From JBBQLG01 sp964251665 (GTDB lineage Bacteria > Bacteroidota > Bacteroidia > Cytophagales > Spirosomataceae), in the NCBI GenBank assembly GCA_964251665.1, contig CAXUKO010000002.1, forward strand, positions 564,709-628,708: a stretch of DNA of 64,000 nucleotides, given 5' to 3'. Under the pieces are notes generated by a model. That model had not been told where the DNA came from, did not search any database, and saw only the letters and a program-made list of their open reading frames with translations. This document shows, piece by piece, positions 34,385-43,184 of this stretch. Every line of letters starts with the position of its first letter. Position 1 is the stretch's first letter. Both the position numbers and the translations under genes were made by a program.

Positions 34385-35626
34385 TTACTGCGCAACGGGA
34401 ATGGAACCGGGTTTGTACCGTACCAACACCGCTGCCAGTGCAATGAGAAAAGCAAACGAGAAGACGAGCAGCGCGTTGCCGAAGCCACCCAACCCCGCTA
34501 CCATCGTGCCGACGAAGAATACGGCCGTCGCCGTAAAAAATCGACCGATATTGAAGCTGATACCAGCCGCTGTTGCCCGGATCGGCACAGGAAACAGGGC
34601 CGGAATAATGCTCGATAACGCGCCCTGACTGATGCCAAAGAACAGCGCGACAAAGGCAGTTTCGGCATAAATGACGGGTGAAAACTGTTGGTTGCTCAGA
34701 AACAGCAGCGCACAGCCGCCCGCGCAGCCCGTAAACGTCAGCAATAATGTTAGCCGCGAACCGAGTTTATTGAGCAGCAGACCCGACAGCATTCCGCCAC
34801 CGATACCACCCGTACCGAGCAGCATCATGGTCAGGCCGCGTTCGTGCCCGCCCGTTTGGCCCGCCGGTAACAGCGATTGTACCCAGGTCGGAATCCACGA
34901 AAACGTACCCCACAACCCAATCAGCACGGCCCCGAACACCAGCACCCCGGTGAGCAGGTTGCTGCGGTCGGTGGCCTGCCAGATGGTTGGCAGGTCGGCA
35001 TTTCGTTTCTGCCGTTCCTGCTGCCAGCTGGCCGATTCGGGCAGTTTTATCAGCATCACACCCGACACGAGCAGCGGAATCAGGCCGAGCCAGAATGCCT
35101 GCCGCCAGGGAATGAGACCCACGTTCAGACCACCCGTTGCCACGATACCTACCGGAAACATCACGGCCAGAATGCCCAGCACCACCGCTCGCTTTCCGGT
35201 CGGCCAGATTTCGGAGAGATACACGGTTGTGAGCAGTAACACGCCCCCCACGCCCGCACCCGTCAGAAACCGGCAGACCAGCAGCAGGGGCCAGTTCGGG
35301 ACAAAAACGGTCAGCAACATAGCTCCGCCATAGAGGGCGGTCACGAACGCCACCGCCCGCGCCCGGCCAATGCGGTCGCCGATGAAGCCAAATGCCAGGC
35401 CACCCACCATCCAGCCGTAGAGGAAAGCCGCGTTGATGTAAGCTCCTACGTCGCCGAGTTGTGCGTCGGAAACAGATTTGCCCAGCAATTCAGGCACGGC
35501 AACGGGCAGCACCGTCGCCATCAGCGTCGAGGCCGTGCCGCCTAATCCGTACGAAAGGGCACACAGGCTGAATGCCAGCCAATTGGTTATCAGTGTTTCA
35601 GGGGTTTTTGTTCTAATTGCTTCCAT
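34385..35626 (-). CDS. MFS family transporter
   Basis: A 413-residue inner-membrane protein with twelve predicted helices. Family motifs include the loop GFIGDRIGRARAVAF after helix 2 (MFS signature G-x-x-x-D-R-x-G-R), and AVMFPVGIVATGGLNVGLIP and NIGRFFTATAVFFVGTMVAG later. It resembles sugar/acid-type MFS carriers (aromatic acid:H+ symporter or metabolite:H+ symporter families) more than drug efflux pumps, but the substrate is unknown. The ATG at 35626 is used; a GTG at 35665 is in frame. With the restored frame of the receptor upstream, the intergenic gap would be only 35 bases, arguing for one transcript. Confidence 0.88.
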   Translation of the reverse strand: MEAIRTKTPETLITNWLAFSLCALSYGLGGTASTLMATVLPVAVPELLGKSVSDAQLGDVGAYINAAFLYGWMVGGLAFGFIGDRIGRARAVAFVTALYGGAMLLTVFVPNWPLLLVCRFLTGAGVGGVLLLTTVYLSEIWPTGKRAVVLGILAVMFPVGIVATGGLNVGLIPWRQAFWLGLIPLLVSGVMLIKLPESASWQQERQKRNADLPTIWQATDRSNLLTGVLVFGAVLIGLWGTFSWIPTWVQSLLPAGQTGGHERGLTMMLLGTGGIGGGMLSGLLLNKLGSRLTLLLTFTGCAGGCALLFLSNQQFSPVIYAETAFVALFFGISQGALSSIIPALFPVPIRATAAGISFNIGRFFTATAVFFVGTMVAGLGGFGNALLVFSFAFLIALAAVLVRYKPGSIPVAQ

Positions 35627-35750
35627 GGGCTTTAGTTGACTGCCTCGTTTTGGTTGAAAACTCACCTAAACCCCTGATCGAACGTGAGCGACACATAATA
35701 CAGAGCACCCACCGCTGCCGAGCCATAAGCCTGCACCACGTAGTTGTTGG

Positions 35751-38456
35751 CTAAGTTGCTGCCCCCACTTTTAATATCGTTTTCAGGGCAGGCATCCGGT
35801 AACTTACCTGCGCATCGAGCAGCGAGTAGGCTGGAATCCGACCTGGGCGGTTTTCGTTGAACGTACTATACCAATCGAAAGCTTCCTGCCAGTGCCAGGC
35901 CGCACTAAAGCCAACCCGGTTCGTCAGACGGTCATTGCTGACCACCACATTAGACTTGAAGCGGGGCGTGTTAAAAGCGGGAATATTGTTCGGATTGGCA
36001 TCTAAGATGTTAAACTGCGCCCAGGTTGCGTTGGCCTCTACCCGGTAGCCCCGGTCGAGGATCGTAGTCAGGCCTGCGCTGGCACCGTTGGTCGAAACGC
36101 GGTCGGCGGCATTGGTGTATAGCTGAAACGCCTGCCGGTTCGCTGCCGTCAAGAGGTCAGCGGCTGCGGCCGGGTTAATGGTGCCATCAGACAACAGCAC
36201 CGGATTATTAGGCCGGATCACGACCTGATTGATGAGAAAATTGCGGTACTGCCCGTGATAATAACTCACGTCGAACAGAAGCCTTGATGTCAGTAAGCCT
36301 TTGTAGCCCAGCTCAAATGTTTGCGACTGCTCGGCCTTACTGCGTGGCACGTCTGACTTCACCAGCTTGCTTTTGTTATTCAGCACGGCCTGCTGAAAAG
36401 CCGTTCCTGATCCCACTGCCTGCCCAAATGCCGCTCCGAATGCACCAACTGAAGCTGCCGTAAATGAATTTTCGTAGGCATTCAGCCCCGCTGTATTGGC
36501 CGGTGCCGATCCCAGAATGATGATGGGTCCGACGTTTAGTTTAATAAACTGGTCGGGTACGGTCGGGTTGCGGAAACCGGTCTGGTAACTGGCCCGGAAG
36601 TGGTGCGCGTCAGTGGGTGAGAACACCGCCGAAGCCCGGGGCGTGAAGTTGCCCACGAAGTTCTGGTTTTTGTCGTACCGGCCCGACAGCGTAAGTTTCA
36701 GTCGTTCCTCAAACAGGGTTTTGGCGGCCTGCACAAATACACCGAATTCGCTCACGGTGATTTTGTTAACCTTATCGTCAAAGAGCGTTCCCTCGGAGTT
36801 CATGGCGAAATAGCGCACGTTGCCGCCCGCCTGAACACTGGCTACCTTAAGGGCCGACGTGAAATCGTACAGCCCTTCGATATGGTATAATTTGCTCCTG
36901 CTCAATACCCCCGCGCCCTGCAACCCGGCAATGCCAATGTAGCGGTCTTTCTCCCGGTTGTAGTCCGCTGAGCCGGGCAGGAACCGCCCCTGATCCGCGA
37001 AGGCACGGGCTGCGTCATTGTTGCGGGCCGTTATGCCCGTTGCCTGCCCGTTGAAAGCCGTTTCGTACCGGGTAAACCAGGTTGCATCTGCTTTGTCGGG
37101 GCTAACCACGTTACCGGCCAGATCGCGCACCCAGGTCCGGTTGATGAGTTGACCCAGCGACCGGGTATTATAGGAATTCTGCGAGTTTTCAGCGGTAGAG
37201 TAGGCCCGTAAGAAGAAGTGCTGTCCTTTCAGTTCGAGCCGGTGCTGTGTCAGGCGAAAGTCGTTGAGCATGAACCGGCTACTACCGGTGTAGTTGGTTG
37301 TTCCCTGCCCAAAATTCAGGGCGTAAATCAGTTCGGTGTGCCTGCCAATGCGGTAATGCACGGCTCCGCTCAATTTCAGACTGTACACATCGTAGTTAGT
37401 CAGGTCTGTTTCCGTGTAGCCCGTCCGCGATACCCGTCCGATGCCCGGAATGGTCTGGGCAACCTCATCACCGTAAATGTTGAGTGCGTTGCGCCCCGGA
37501 TTAGTTTGTCCTCTCGCTTCGGTCGGGGTATTGGGGTCAATGTCAGTATAGTCGGCAGCGTACCAGTCGCGACCCTTCAGATACGACGCATTTACTTTGA
37601 CCGCAAATCGGCTACCGATGGCTTTGGCATACCGGAGGGCCGTTTCCGTATACGGTTTGGGTGAGTCGCCGGTGGGGTCGTTCAGGTGATTGACCCCCAC
37701 TTTCTGCTGCACGCTCAGTCCCTGATACTGAAACGGGTTTTTCGTGCGGATGTAAAGCAGCCCATTGAACGCTACGGGCCCATACAACGCGGAAGCAGCA
37801 CCGGGGATTAACTCCGCCGATTCAAGGTCGAGGTCAGATGTGCCGTACTGGTTGGCCACCGACCAGCCCAAGCCCGGTGACTGATTATCCATTCCGTCAA
37901 CGAGTTGCAGAAACCGGGTGTTGCCCGTCGAGTTGAAACCGCGCGTATTAATCTGGCGGTAGGTCAGGCCACTGGTTACCATGTCTACCCCCTTTACATT
38001 GTTCAGAGCCTCGAAGTAGTTGGGAGCCGGTGACCGCAACACCGCCCGGGCATCTAATTTTTCTATACTCACCGGCGACCGCAAACTACTTTCCTCTATG
38101 CGGGAAGCTGCTACTACCACATCCTGTAATTGGTTTTCGGCGGGCCTGAGCAAAACCGACAGGGTGTTGGCCCCATTAGGTACGGGCAGCGTTTGCGGCT
38201 CATACCCCACCATCGACACTGTGAGCGTAACGGCCCCTCTACGGGTAGTTGTCACGGTAAATTTTCCGCTGGCATCAGTAACCGCTCCTGTCCCCTGTCC
38301 CTTGATTACCACGCTGGCCCCAGACAGGGGAGCGTTTAGTGTCGGGTCGGTAACGGTACCGGTTATCGTAATTTGTTGGGCCACTGCTGCCGTGCCAATT
38401 AGGTAAAGCAGTAGCCAGACCCACGCACGGAGCGCGGCATTTTTGGATGATTTCAT
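35751..38456 (-). CDS. TonB-dependent receptor, C-terminus lost to a frameshift
   Basis: A 901-residue receptor as written. After the signal peptide (AVWLLLYLIGTAAVAQ in similar form) comes a carboxypeptidase-regulatory-like domain (ITGTVTDPTLNAPLSGASVV), the plug (VEKLDARAVLRSPAPNYFEA in similar form; RGFNSTGNTRFLQLVDGMDN) and a long barrel. The frame ends KTILKVGAAT, with no terminal barrel strand. Adding one base to the C tract at 35762-35766 restores KVGGSNLANNYVVQAYGSAA and a proper end, YYVSLTFDQGFR, with a stop at 35662-35664. So the last 35 residues or so are displaced by a one-base deletion in a homopolymer. The receptor is probably non-functional as given, unless the base is a sequence error. 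ATG at 38456 chosen by the signal peptide. Confidence 0.85.
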   Translation of the reverse strand: MKSSKNAALRAWVWLLLYLIGTAAVAQQITITGTVTDPTLNAPLSGASVVIKGQGTGAVTDASGKFTVTTTRRGAVTLTVSMVGYEPQTLPVPNGANTLSVLLRPAENQLQDVVVAASRIEESSLRSPVSIEKLDARAVLRSPAPNYFEALNNVKGVDMVTSGLTYRQINTRGFNSTGNTRFLQLVDGMDNQSPGLGWSVANQYGTSDLDLESAELIPGAASALYGPVAFNGLLYIRTKNPFQYQGLSVQQKVGVNHLNDPTGDSPKPYTETALRYAKAIGSRFAVKVNASYLKGRDWYAADYTDIDPNTPTEARGQTNPGRNALNIYGDEVAQTIPGIGRVSRTGYTETDLTNYDVYSLKLSGAVHYRIGRHTELIYALNFGQGTTNYTGSSRFMLNDFRLTQHRLELKGQHFFLRAYSTAENSQNSYNTRSLGQLINRTWVRDLAGNVVSPDKADATWFTRYETAFNGQATGITARNNDAARAFADQGRFLPGSADYNREKDRYIGIAGLQGAGVLSRSKLYHIEGLYDFTSALKVASVQAGGNVRYFAMNSEGTLFDDKVNKITVSEFGVFVQAAKTLFEERLKLTLSGRYDKNQNFVGNFTPRASAVFSPTDAHHFRASYQTGFRNPTVPDQFIKLNVGPIIILGSAPANTAGLNAYENSFTAASVGAFGAAFGQAVGSGTAFQQAVLNNKSKLVKSDVPRSKAEQSQTFELGYKGLLTSRLLFDVSYYHGQYRNFLINQVVIRPNNPVLLSDGTINPAAAADLLTAANRQAFQLYTNAADRVSTNGASAGLTTILDRGYRVEANATWAQFNILDANPNNIPAFNTPRFKSNVVVSNDRLTNRVGFSAAWHWQEAFDWYSTFNENRPGRIPAYSLLDAQVSYRMPALKTILKVGAAT

Positions 38457-38488
38457 GATGGATTTTCGAAAGGTCAGCGTATACCCAA

Positions 38489-38526
38489 TTTCTGCCGGTC
38501 GGTAATTAATCGCCGACCGGCAGAAA
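38489..38526. terminator. 14-bp hairpin between CMD and TonB receptor genes
   Basis: TTTCTGCCGGTCGG (38489-38502) and its exact complement (38513-38526) enclose 10 AT-rich bases. On the minus strand it follows the CMD stop by 22 bases and precedes the receptor start by 33. There is no T tract after it, so it may attenuate rather than end transcription. Confidence 0.45.
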
Positions 38527-38547
38527 CAGGTACAAGACCTGATCAGA

Positions 38548-39123
38548 CTAAATGATTGTAGTACTGAGTGGCTGAGCCGGATGGCCACCCGGCGGCCGAC
38601 CGTAGCCCCGGTTCACAATGCGGTCGCCGAGTACGTCGTAGTAAGCCGGGTCGGTCGGAGTTACACTGGCCAGCCCGTCTACGTACTTGTTGTAGAGGCA
38701 AAACAGAGCTGCAATCAGCACGGTGTCGTGAATTTCGCGATCCGTTGCTCCGGCGTTGCGGGCACGGGTTACGGCTTCGGGGGTTACCGCTTTCCCGCTT
38801 TTCTGGGTCATGGCCGCAATAGTCAGCAAGGCGCGCATTTTTTCGCCCACTGGTGCGGTTTCCGGGTCCTGCTTCACTAATTGGGCCGTTTCTGACTCAC
38901 CCAGCAAGAGATCCGCTGCTTTGGTATGGGCCGCTTCGCAGAAATTAGTCCCATTGCGTGACGAAACCAGTGCGGCAATCAACTCGCGTTCTCCGGGTGA
39001 GAGCGTCGATTCGCCCCGTAGCAGAATCTGAGTGAGTTCCCGAATTGGCATCGCTGTATCCAGCCGATACTCAAGCAGTCCCGTGATGCCGGGCAGGTGG
39101 TCGGGTAGTGGAATGTGTGGCAT
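38548..39123 (-). CDS. Carboxymuconolactone decarboxylase family protein, single-Cys form
   Basis: A 191-residue AhpD-like protein that starts MPHIPLPDHLPGITGLLEYR. The active-site stretch is RNGTNFCEAAHTKA: as in the copy at 31506, only the second Cys and the His are kept. The helix DREIHDTVLIAALFCLYNKY is conserved. The gene begins 10 bases after the stop of the barrel gene at 39134, so the two are probably co-transcribed. Its partner genes (barrel, haloperoxidase, TonB receptor) match those around the other two copies. Confidence 0.88.
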   Translation of the reverse strand: MPHIPLPDHLPGITGLLEYRLDTAMPIRELTQILLRGESTLSPGERELIAALVSSRNGTNFCEAAHTKAADLLLGESETAQLVKQDPETAPVGEKMRALLTIAAMTQKSGKAVTPEAVTRARNAGATDREIHDTVLIAALFCLYNKYVDGLASVTPTDPAYYDVLGDRIVNRGYGRPPGGHPAQPLSTTII

Positions 39124-39133
39124 GTTGTAGCGG

Positions 39134-40198
39134 TTAAAACCAGCGCGAAACTGTTAGCGACACAAAATAATCGGCAAAGGCCGCATCACCGTGTTTCAGA
39201 CCGGCAGGGTCCTGAATGTCGGCATAGCTCCGTATCCGGTTCCGAACAACAGCCACCGGCACCGTTGCTGAAAACGCATACTGGTGACGGACGTACGAAA
39301 GCCCCGGCTCGACCGAGACAATGTAGCCCGGCCGGCGCGATCCCTGACTGCCGCCAATAGCGTCGTAGGCGGGAATGCCTTCGATCCGTCCACCCAGTAG
39401 CACCGACAGGCCGGGGATGAATTTTACGTTTTGATTAACGCCGATCCGGGCGGCAAACTGATCGGGAACCGATAGGGGAGCGGCATTGATTTCTTTGGGG
39501 CTGAAGAGGTAAAACCCGTTATAAAACAGCGTTGTCGAAGGCCGCAGCTGCGTATACCCCTGCAATTCGACGTTAACACCTAAACCACCATCGCCCAACT
39601 GAATCGACTGGTCAACTACTTTGGTTATAGTATAATCGCTGCCATCGGCAGCCCGTTTGTGAAACTGGTCCTGCACGTTGTAATTACCCGTTGGCAGTTT
39701 TACGCCCAGTCCCACCATCAGGTTCTGTTTCAGGTGTTTGGCTGGATTAAAGAGCCAGTAGTTTGCCGTGATGCGGGCATCGCCAATGCCTTTGGAGCCG
39801 GTATGAAAGCGCAGTTGTTTAGGGTTTGTCTTGATGTCGTTGCCATAATGTTCGTATAATGACGACCGGTCGTTTACCGAAAACGGCAGGTTCACCGACA
39901 CGCTGAAGCGGTTCGTAAACTGGTAGAGAAGCCCCAGATCAACGGAGTTCTGGTCGTTGATTACGTTCGTGCCCTCGATTACGCGCTGTTTCTGCTCTTC
40001 CGTTCCCACAAAATGTTTGTACGAATGCAGGTTCCGGTAGTTCAGGGTGAGCAGCATTTTGCTGTGCTGATTCTGCCGGAACTGGGCAAACGATGAGGCC
40101 GAGGCCATTGGCCGCACGGCAATGCAGCCCTGGGCCGAAACTGTGAATTGAATGGCTGCCGACAGCAGGGTAACGAGGAGAAATTGTATGGTTTTCAT
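39134..40198 (-). CDS. Outer-membrane beta-barrel transporter-like protein
   Basis: A 354-residue protein. The ATG at 40198 starts a clear signal peptide (MKTIQFLLVTLLSAAIQF, cleaved near TVSAQG). The mature chain alternates polar and hydrophobic residues with barrel-type segments (SVDLGLLYQFTNRFSVSVNL, LMVGLGVKLPTGNYNVQDQ) and ends YFVSLTVSRWF, an aromatic terminus. The LPTGNY segment and overall length suggest the phenol-degradation MetA/PF13557-like outer-membrane family, but this was not confirmed. It lies between the haloperoxidase gene and a CMD gene in one direction. Confidence 0.7.
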   Translation of the reverse strand: MKTIQFLLVTLLSAAIQFTVSAQGCIAVRPMASASSFAQFRQNQHSKMLLTLNYRNLHSYKHFVGTEEQKQRVIEGTNVINDQNSVDLGLLYQFTNRFSVSVNLPFSVNDRSSLYEHYGNDIKTNPKQLRFHTGSKGIGDARITANYWLFNPAKHLKQNLMVGLGVKLPTGNYNVQDQFHKRAADGSDYTITKVVDQSIQLGDGGLGVNVELQGYTQLRPSTTLFYNGFYLFSPKEINAAPLSVPDQFAARIGVNQNVKFIPGLSVLLGGRIEGIPAYDAIGGSQGSRRPGYIVSVEPGLSYVRHQYAFSATVPVAVVRNRIRSYADIQDPAGLKHGDAAFADYFVSLTVSRWF

Positions 40199-40359
40199 CA
40201 GAAGAAGTCGATTGGAAAAAGGAGAAAATGGGTAGAAGAATCCCAACCCAGGCAACACAGTCGGTTGCCGGTACTGAAAACAGGATAAAAAAGGAGCAAA
40301 CGCCGTACCTACTGGGGTGGTGATCGCACCAACAGTTACGGCAGACGGTGCAACGGAGC

Positions 40360-41916
40360 CTACAACCCCGAGCCATCGGCTTTGCCACGCGTTACGGCGT
40401 AGTTACCAATGGTTTTACCGCCACTGAGTCCCGCGTCGCAGTCGAAACGGTAGTGGATCAGGCCATATACCCGCGAATCCGATGCTTCCTTGGCCTGCGC
40501 GTTAAAGGTTTCGGCTTTATCGGGGAAAATATAGCCGAGCACCGTAGCCGCAGCCGCCGAAAACGTCGAGTGACCGGACGTGTACGAGGGGAAGTTGGGT
40601 ACACCGACCGTCGTTTTGATACGGGCGTCGACCTGTTGCGGGCGCGGGTAGTAGTAAAAGAACTTCGCATCCCAGCAGCAGATACCCGCATCCATCATCG
40701 TCGTGGTAACCAGTGCCAGTGTCCGGGCCATACGCACCTCGCTGAACTTCGCATCGTGAGCGGTGTTGGCTGCCGTCCGGCTCCAGTGGCCGGGGGGCGT
40801 GTAACTGCCCGCGCCGTCGGCCCAGTAGTTGGCAATCCGGGCCTGGTCGCGCGTCTGATTTTTGGCGATGTCCAGCAACTCGTCCACGGCTTTCTGATAG
40901 CCGGCGCTGCCAATGGCGGGTGGTGCCGCCGGACGCAGGGTGGGAACGGTAGTCTTGCTGAAGTTCCAGGGTGTTACCAACCCATACGCGGGCAGCATTG
41001 GCGGCCGGGCCGGGGTTTCCTGACTCACCCACACATTGGTCTGCCCCATGCCTTTGGCCACTTCAATGTAGCCAGCCGTGAGCGCCTGGTTGTTGGCACC
41101 ACTCATGCCGTCGGTTTTGGAGCGGGCCATTACTTTAGCTGCCACCGCCGTGCCGAGGTCGCTGCCCGCCGAAATATCGCTGTCCACGTTCATGCCTGCC
41201 CACAGCCGACTGTTTTTATGCTCGTCGAATTTTGCCTGGAGATAAGGCACCTCGCCGGGAAACATGGCTTTCAGCACCGTAAACGATGCCGCAGCGACAA
41301 CCGCATCTTCGGACGGATACGACGGCAGACCCGAAACCGGCAGGGCTGCTTTGATAGTGGCATCCGTTTTGGAAGGAGCCGGGCGGTTAAACTGGAACTT
41401 ATAATTCCAGGCCGACACCAGGGCGTCGTACTGAGCTACACTCAGATAGGACAGCGCACGGGCTGTGTAGGGTGGATTGGCGAAGGGGAACTTGGGGTCG
41501 GCCAGCGGGTTGGCCGCATCCGGTACCGGGTACTTGCCGTCAGCGTTCGACGCGGGTGGTACGTTGTAGCGGGCAGCCAGTTCGCGGGCAATCTCGTTCC
41601 AGCGGTACACGGCACCGGCACCCCAGTAGGCTACGGCATCCTGCTGATCGCCCGTCAGGTTGGCCGATTTTTGCTTCAGGGTAGCCAGTTCGGCCTGATA
41701 GTCTGCCGAGGAAATGGCTTTGGGCTGGGCAATGGTTACCTCCGCTGGTGCCGTCAGCACGTAGGTTTTCCAGGTACCGGCTTTATCGTCGGTGCTGGTC
41801 GGCGCGTAGGCGGCTACCTGTGGTTCATCAATGGATTTACTGCACGAACCGAGCAGTGCCGACAGGCTGAGCAACAGTCCGCCGACGATGAATTTTGAAA
41901 CGTATATGGTTTTCAT
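40360..41916 (-). CDS. Vanadium-dependent haloperoxidase/PAP2 family lipoprotein
   Basis: A 518-residue exported protein with lipobox LSALLGSC. The catalytic signature is complete: K-x6-RP (KFFYYYPRP), SGHS (FPSYTSGHSTFSAAA, with Thr in place of the usual Pro) and SR-x5-H-x3-D (SRVYGLIHYRFD). It is a distant paralogue of the protein at 26126, which carries the normal PSGH. The family uses vanadate and hydrogen peroxide to oxidise halide, or acts as a phosphatase. Its gene is between two barrel genes (66 bases after the one at 41983), which suggests a module that moves a substrate or product across the outer membrane; that is inference. Confidence 0.85.
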   Translation of the reverse strand: MKTIYVSKFIVGGLLLSLSALLGSCSKSIDEPQVAAYAPTSTDDKAGTWKTYVLTAPAEVTIAQPKAISSADYQAELATLKQKSANLTGDQQDAVAYWGAGAVYRWNEIARELAARYNVPPASNADGKYPVPDAANPLADPKFPFANPPYTARALSYLSVAQYDALVSAWNYKFQFNRPAPSKTDATIKAALPVSGLPSYPSEDAVVAAASFTVLKAMFPGEVPYLQAKFDEHKNSRLWAGMNVDSDISAGSDLGTAVAAKVMARSKTDGMSGANNQALTAGYIEVAKGMGQTNVWVSQETPARPPMLPAYGLVTPWNFSKTTVPTLRPAAPPAIGSAGYQKAVDELLDIAKNQTRDQARIANYWADGAGSYTPPGHWSRTAANTAHDAKFSEVRMARTLALVTTTMMDAGICCWDAKFFYYYPRPQQVDARIKTTVGVPNFPSYTSGHSTFSAAAATVLGYIFPDKAETFNAQAKEASDSRVYGLIHYRFDCDAGLSGGKTIGNYAVTRGKADGSGL

Positions 41917-41982
41917 TAGACAGGACAGATTAGTTGAAGCGGGTAAACGCTTCGGGGAATGGGTATGGCAAACGGGCCGTAC

Positions 41983-42876
41983 TTACTTGCGGTAGGCAAA
42001 CTGGTACAGCACACCAACTGAATAGTTCGTGCTCTGACCTACGTTTCTACCGTCCACGACGTAGCCGAAGCGGGCGTTCAGGCCAAGCTGATGGGGCTGC
42101 ACCCGGCCGTACCAGCCGATGGTTGTTGCCTGCATGTTGTTGGTCGGAAACGGCATGTCGTTCCGGCGGATGGCGTCGCCGTGAATGCAGGTGTTGCGTT
42201 CGGCCCAGACTTCGGTTTGCCACCGTTTGCGCAGTATCCCGATTCGCAGACCAGCATCGAGGGTATTGGGCATGCTCACCTTATTGGTGTTGTACACCCG
42301 CCCGTCGGCCTGGTAGGCATCCCGGTCGATGCTGATCCGGCTCCGCCAGCCGTAGCTGCCATAGCCTGTCACGTACAAACCTGTAGCCGGGTGTTTGTAA
42401 CTGGCCAACAGCCGCCCGGTAGCGGTGCGGCACTGCAACCCAATCGACATCGGCAGAAAGTCGGGCACGTAGTTACCAATCGGGAGGGAAGCTCCAACAA
42501 GGGCATTCAGGGAGAAACCGTTTCGGCTTAGTAGCTTATACTTCAGCCAGGCCGAGAGATCCTGCACCCCGCTTTGGCCCATCAGGTTACCGGCGCTGGC
42601 GTTCGTAGAAACGTAGGGCAGGCTCAGAATGACGTTCAGCCGGTTGGTAATCCCGATGGCGGGCATAACCGTCAGACTTTGCGTCGTGTGCGTACCGATG
42701 TTGTAATTGGGGCGTTTCAGTGAGCCCTCCCAGTACTGATTCCAGGTACTGCGGCCGTAAATAGTAGCGACACAAATCTGCCCTTTGCCCATATAGAGTG
42801 CATCATTGGGCATCTGTGCCCGCACAACTCCTGCACTCGATAGCAGAAGCAGTCCGACAAGAAGATATTGTTTCAT
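41983..42876 (-). CDS. Outer-membrane beta-barrel transporter-like protein
   Basis: A 297-residue protein with a signal peptide (MKQYLLVGLLLLSSAGVVRA, cleaved near RAQM). Strands include TVMPAIGITNRLNVILSLPY and SLNALVGASLPIGNY, the same LP-x-GNY feature as in the barrel at 39134, so the two are probably distant paralogues. It ends NYSVGVLYQFAYRK. No family is certain; it resembles PF13557-type outer-membrane proteins. It is probably the first gene of the co-directional string that runs to 29149. Confidence 0.7.
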   Translation of the reverse strand: MKQYLLVGLLLLSSAGVVRAQMPNDALYMGKGQICVATIYGRSTWNQYWEGSLKRPNYNIGTHTTQSLTVMPAIGITNRLNVILSLPYVSTNASAGNLMGQSGVQDLSAWLKYKLLSRNGFSLNALVGASLPIGNYVPDFLPMSIGLQCRTATGRLLASYKHPATGLYVTGYGSYGWRSRISIDRDAYQADGRVYNTNKVSMPNTLDAGLRIGILRKRWQTEVWAERNTCIHGDAIRRNDMPFPTNNMQATTIGWYGRVQPHQLGLNARFGYVVDGRNVGQSTNYSVGVLYQFAYRK

Positions 42877-43085
42877 TGGTTCGTTTCGATGGATGATTGA
42901 CTTTACCAGTCAGAACACGGCTGATTGACCAACGGTATACCTCACCGAACTGACGTTCAGGCTATAGCAAAGCGGTCGCGCAGCAGCGCGGTTGTGACGG
43001 GAGAAAAGCGAAATTGGTGTGTTGGTGTGATGCATCGGCTGCCATTCACCATTGTGATGATGACGGCGGAGTGGGATCGCCTATG

Positions 43086-43161
43086 GGAGTGGTGTCGGTT
43101 TCTCAAAACCGCCATGCTCGCGTCAGCCGCTGTGGTGGTTTTGAGAAACCGACACCACTCC
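43086..43161. repeat. REP/BIME-like inverted repeat, in a 308-base gap
   Basis: Perfect 25-bp arms lie at 43086-43110 and 43137-43161 with a 26-base spacer. As at 22026-22091, each arm holds its own small hairpin: CGGTTT-CTCA-AAACCG (43096-43111) in the left arm. The sequence differs, but arm length and design are the same. The surrounding gap (42877-43184) shows no gene; short frames in it are created by this repeat. Confidence 0.65.
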
Positions 43162-43184
43162 ACTGTACCACAACACTATCGAAA

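Noticed and set aside
40348..41898. A 516-codon open frame opposite the haloperoxidase gene
   Set aside because: It mirrors a lipoprotein with complete catalytic motifs. Its translation is rich in Gly, Arg and Val with no signal or domain, so it is a shadow frame.
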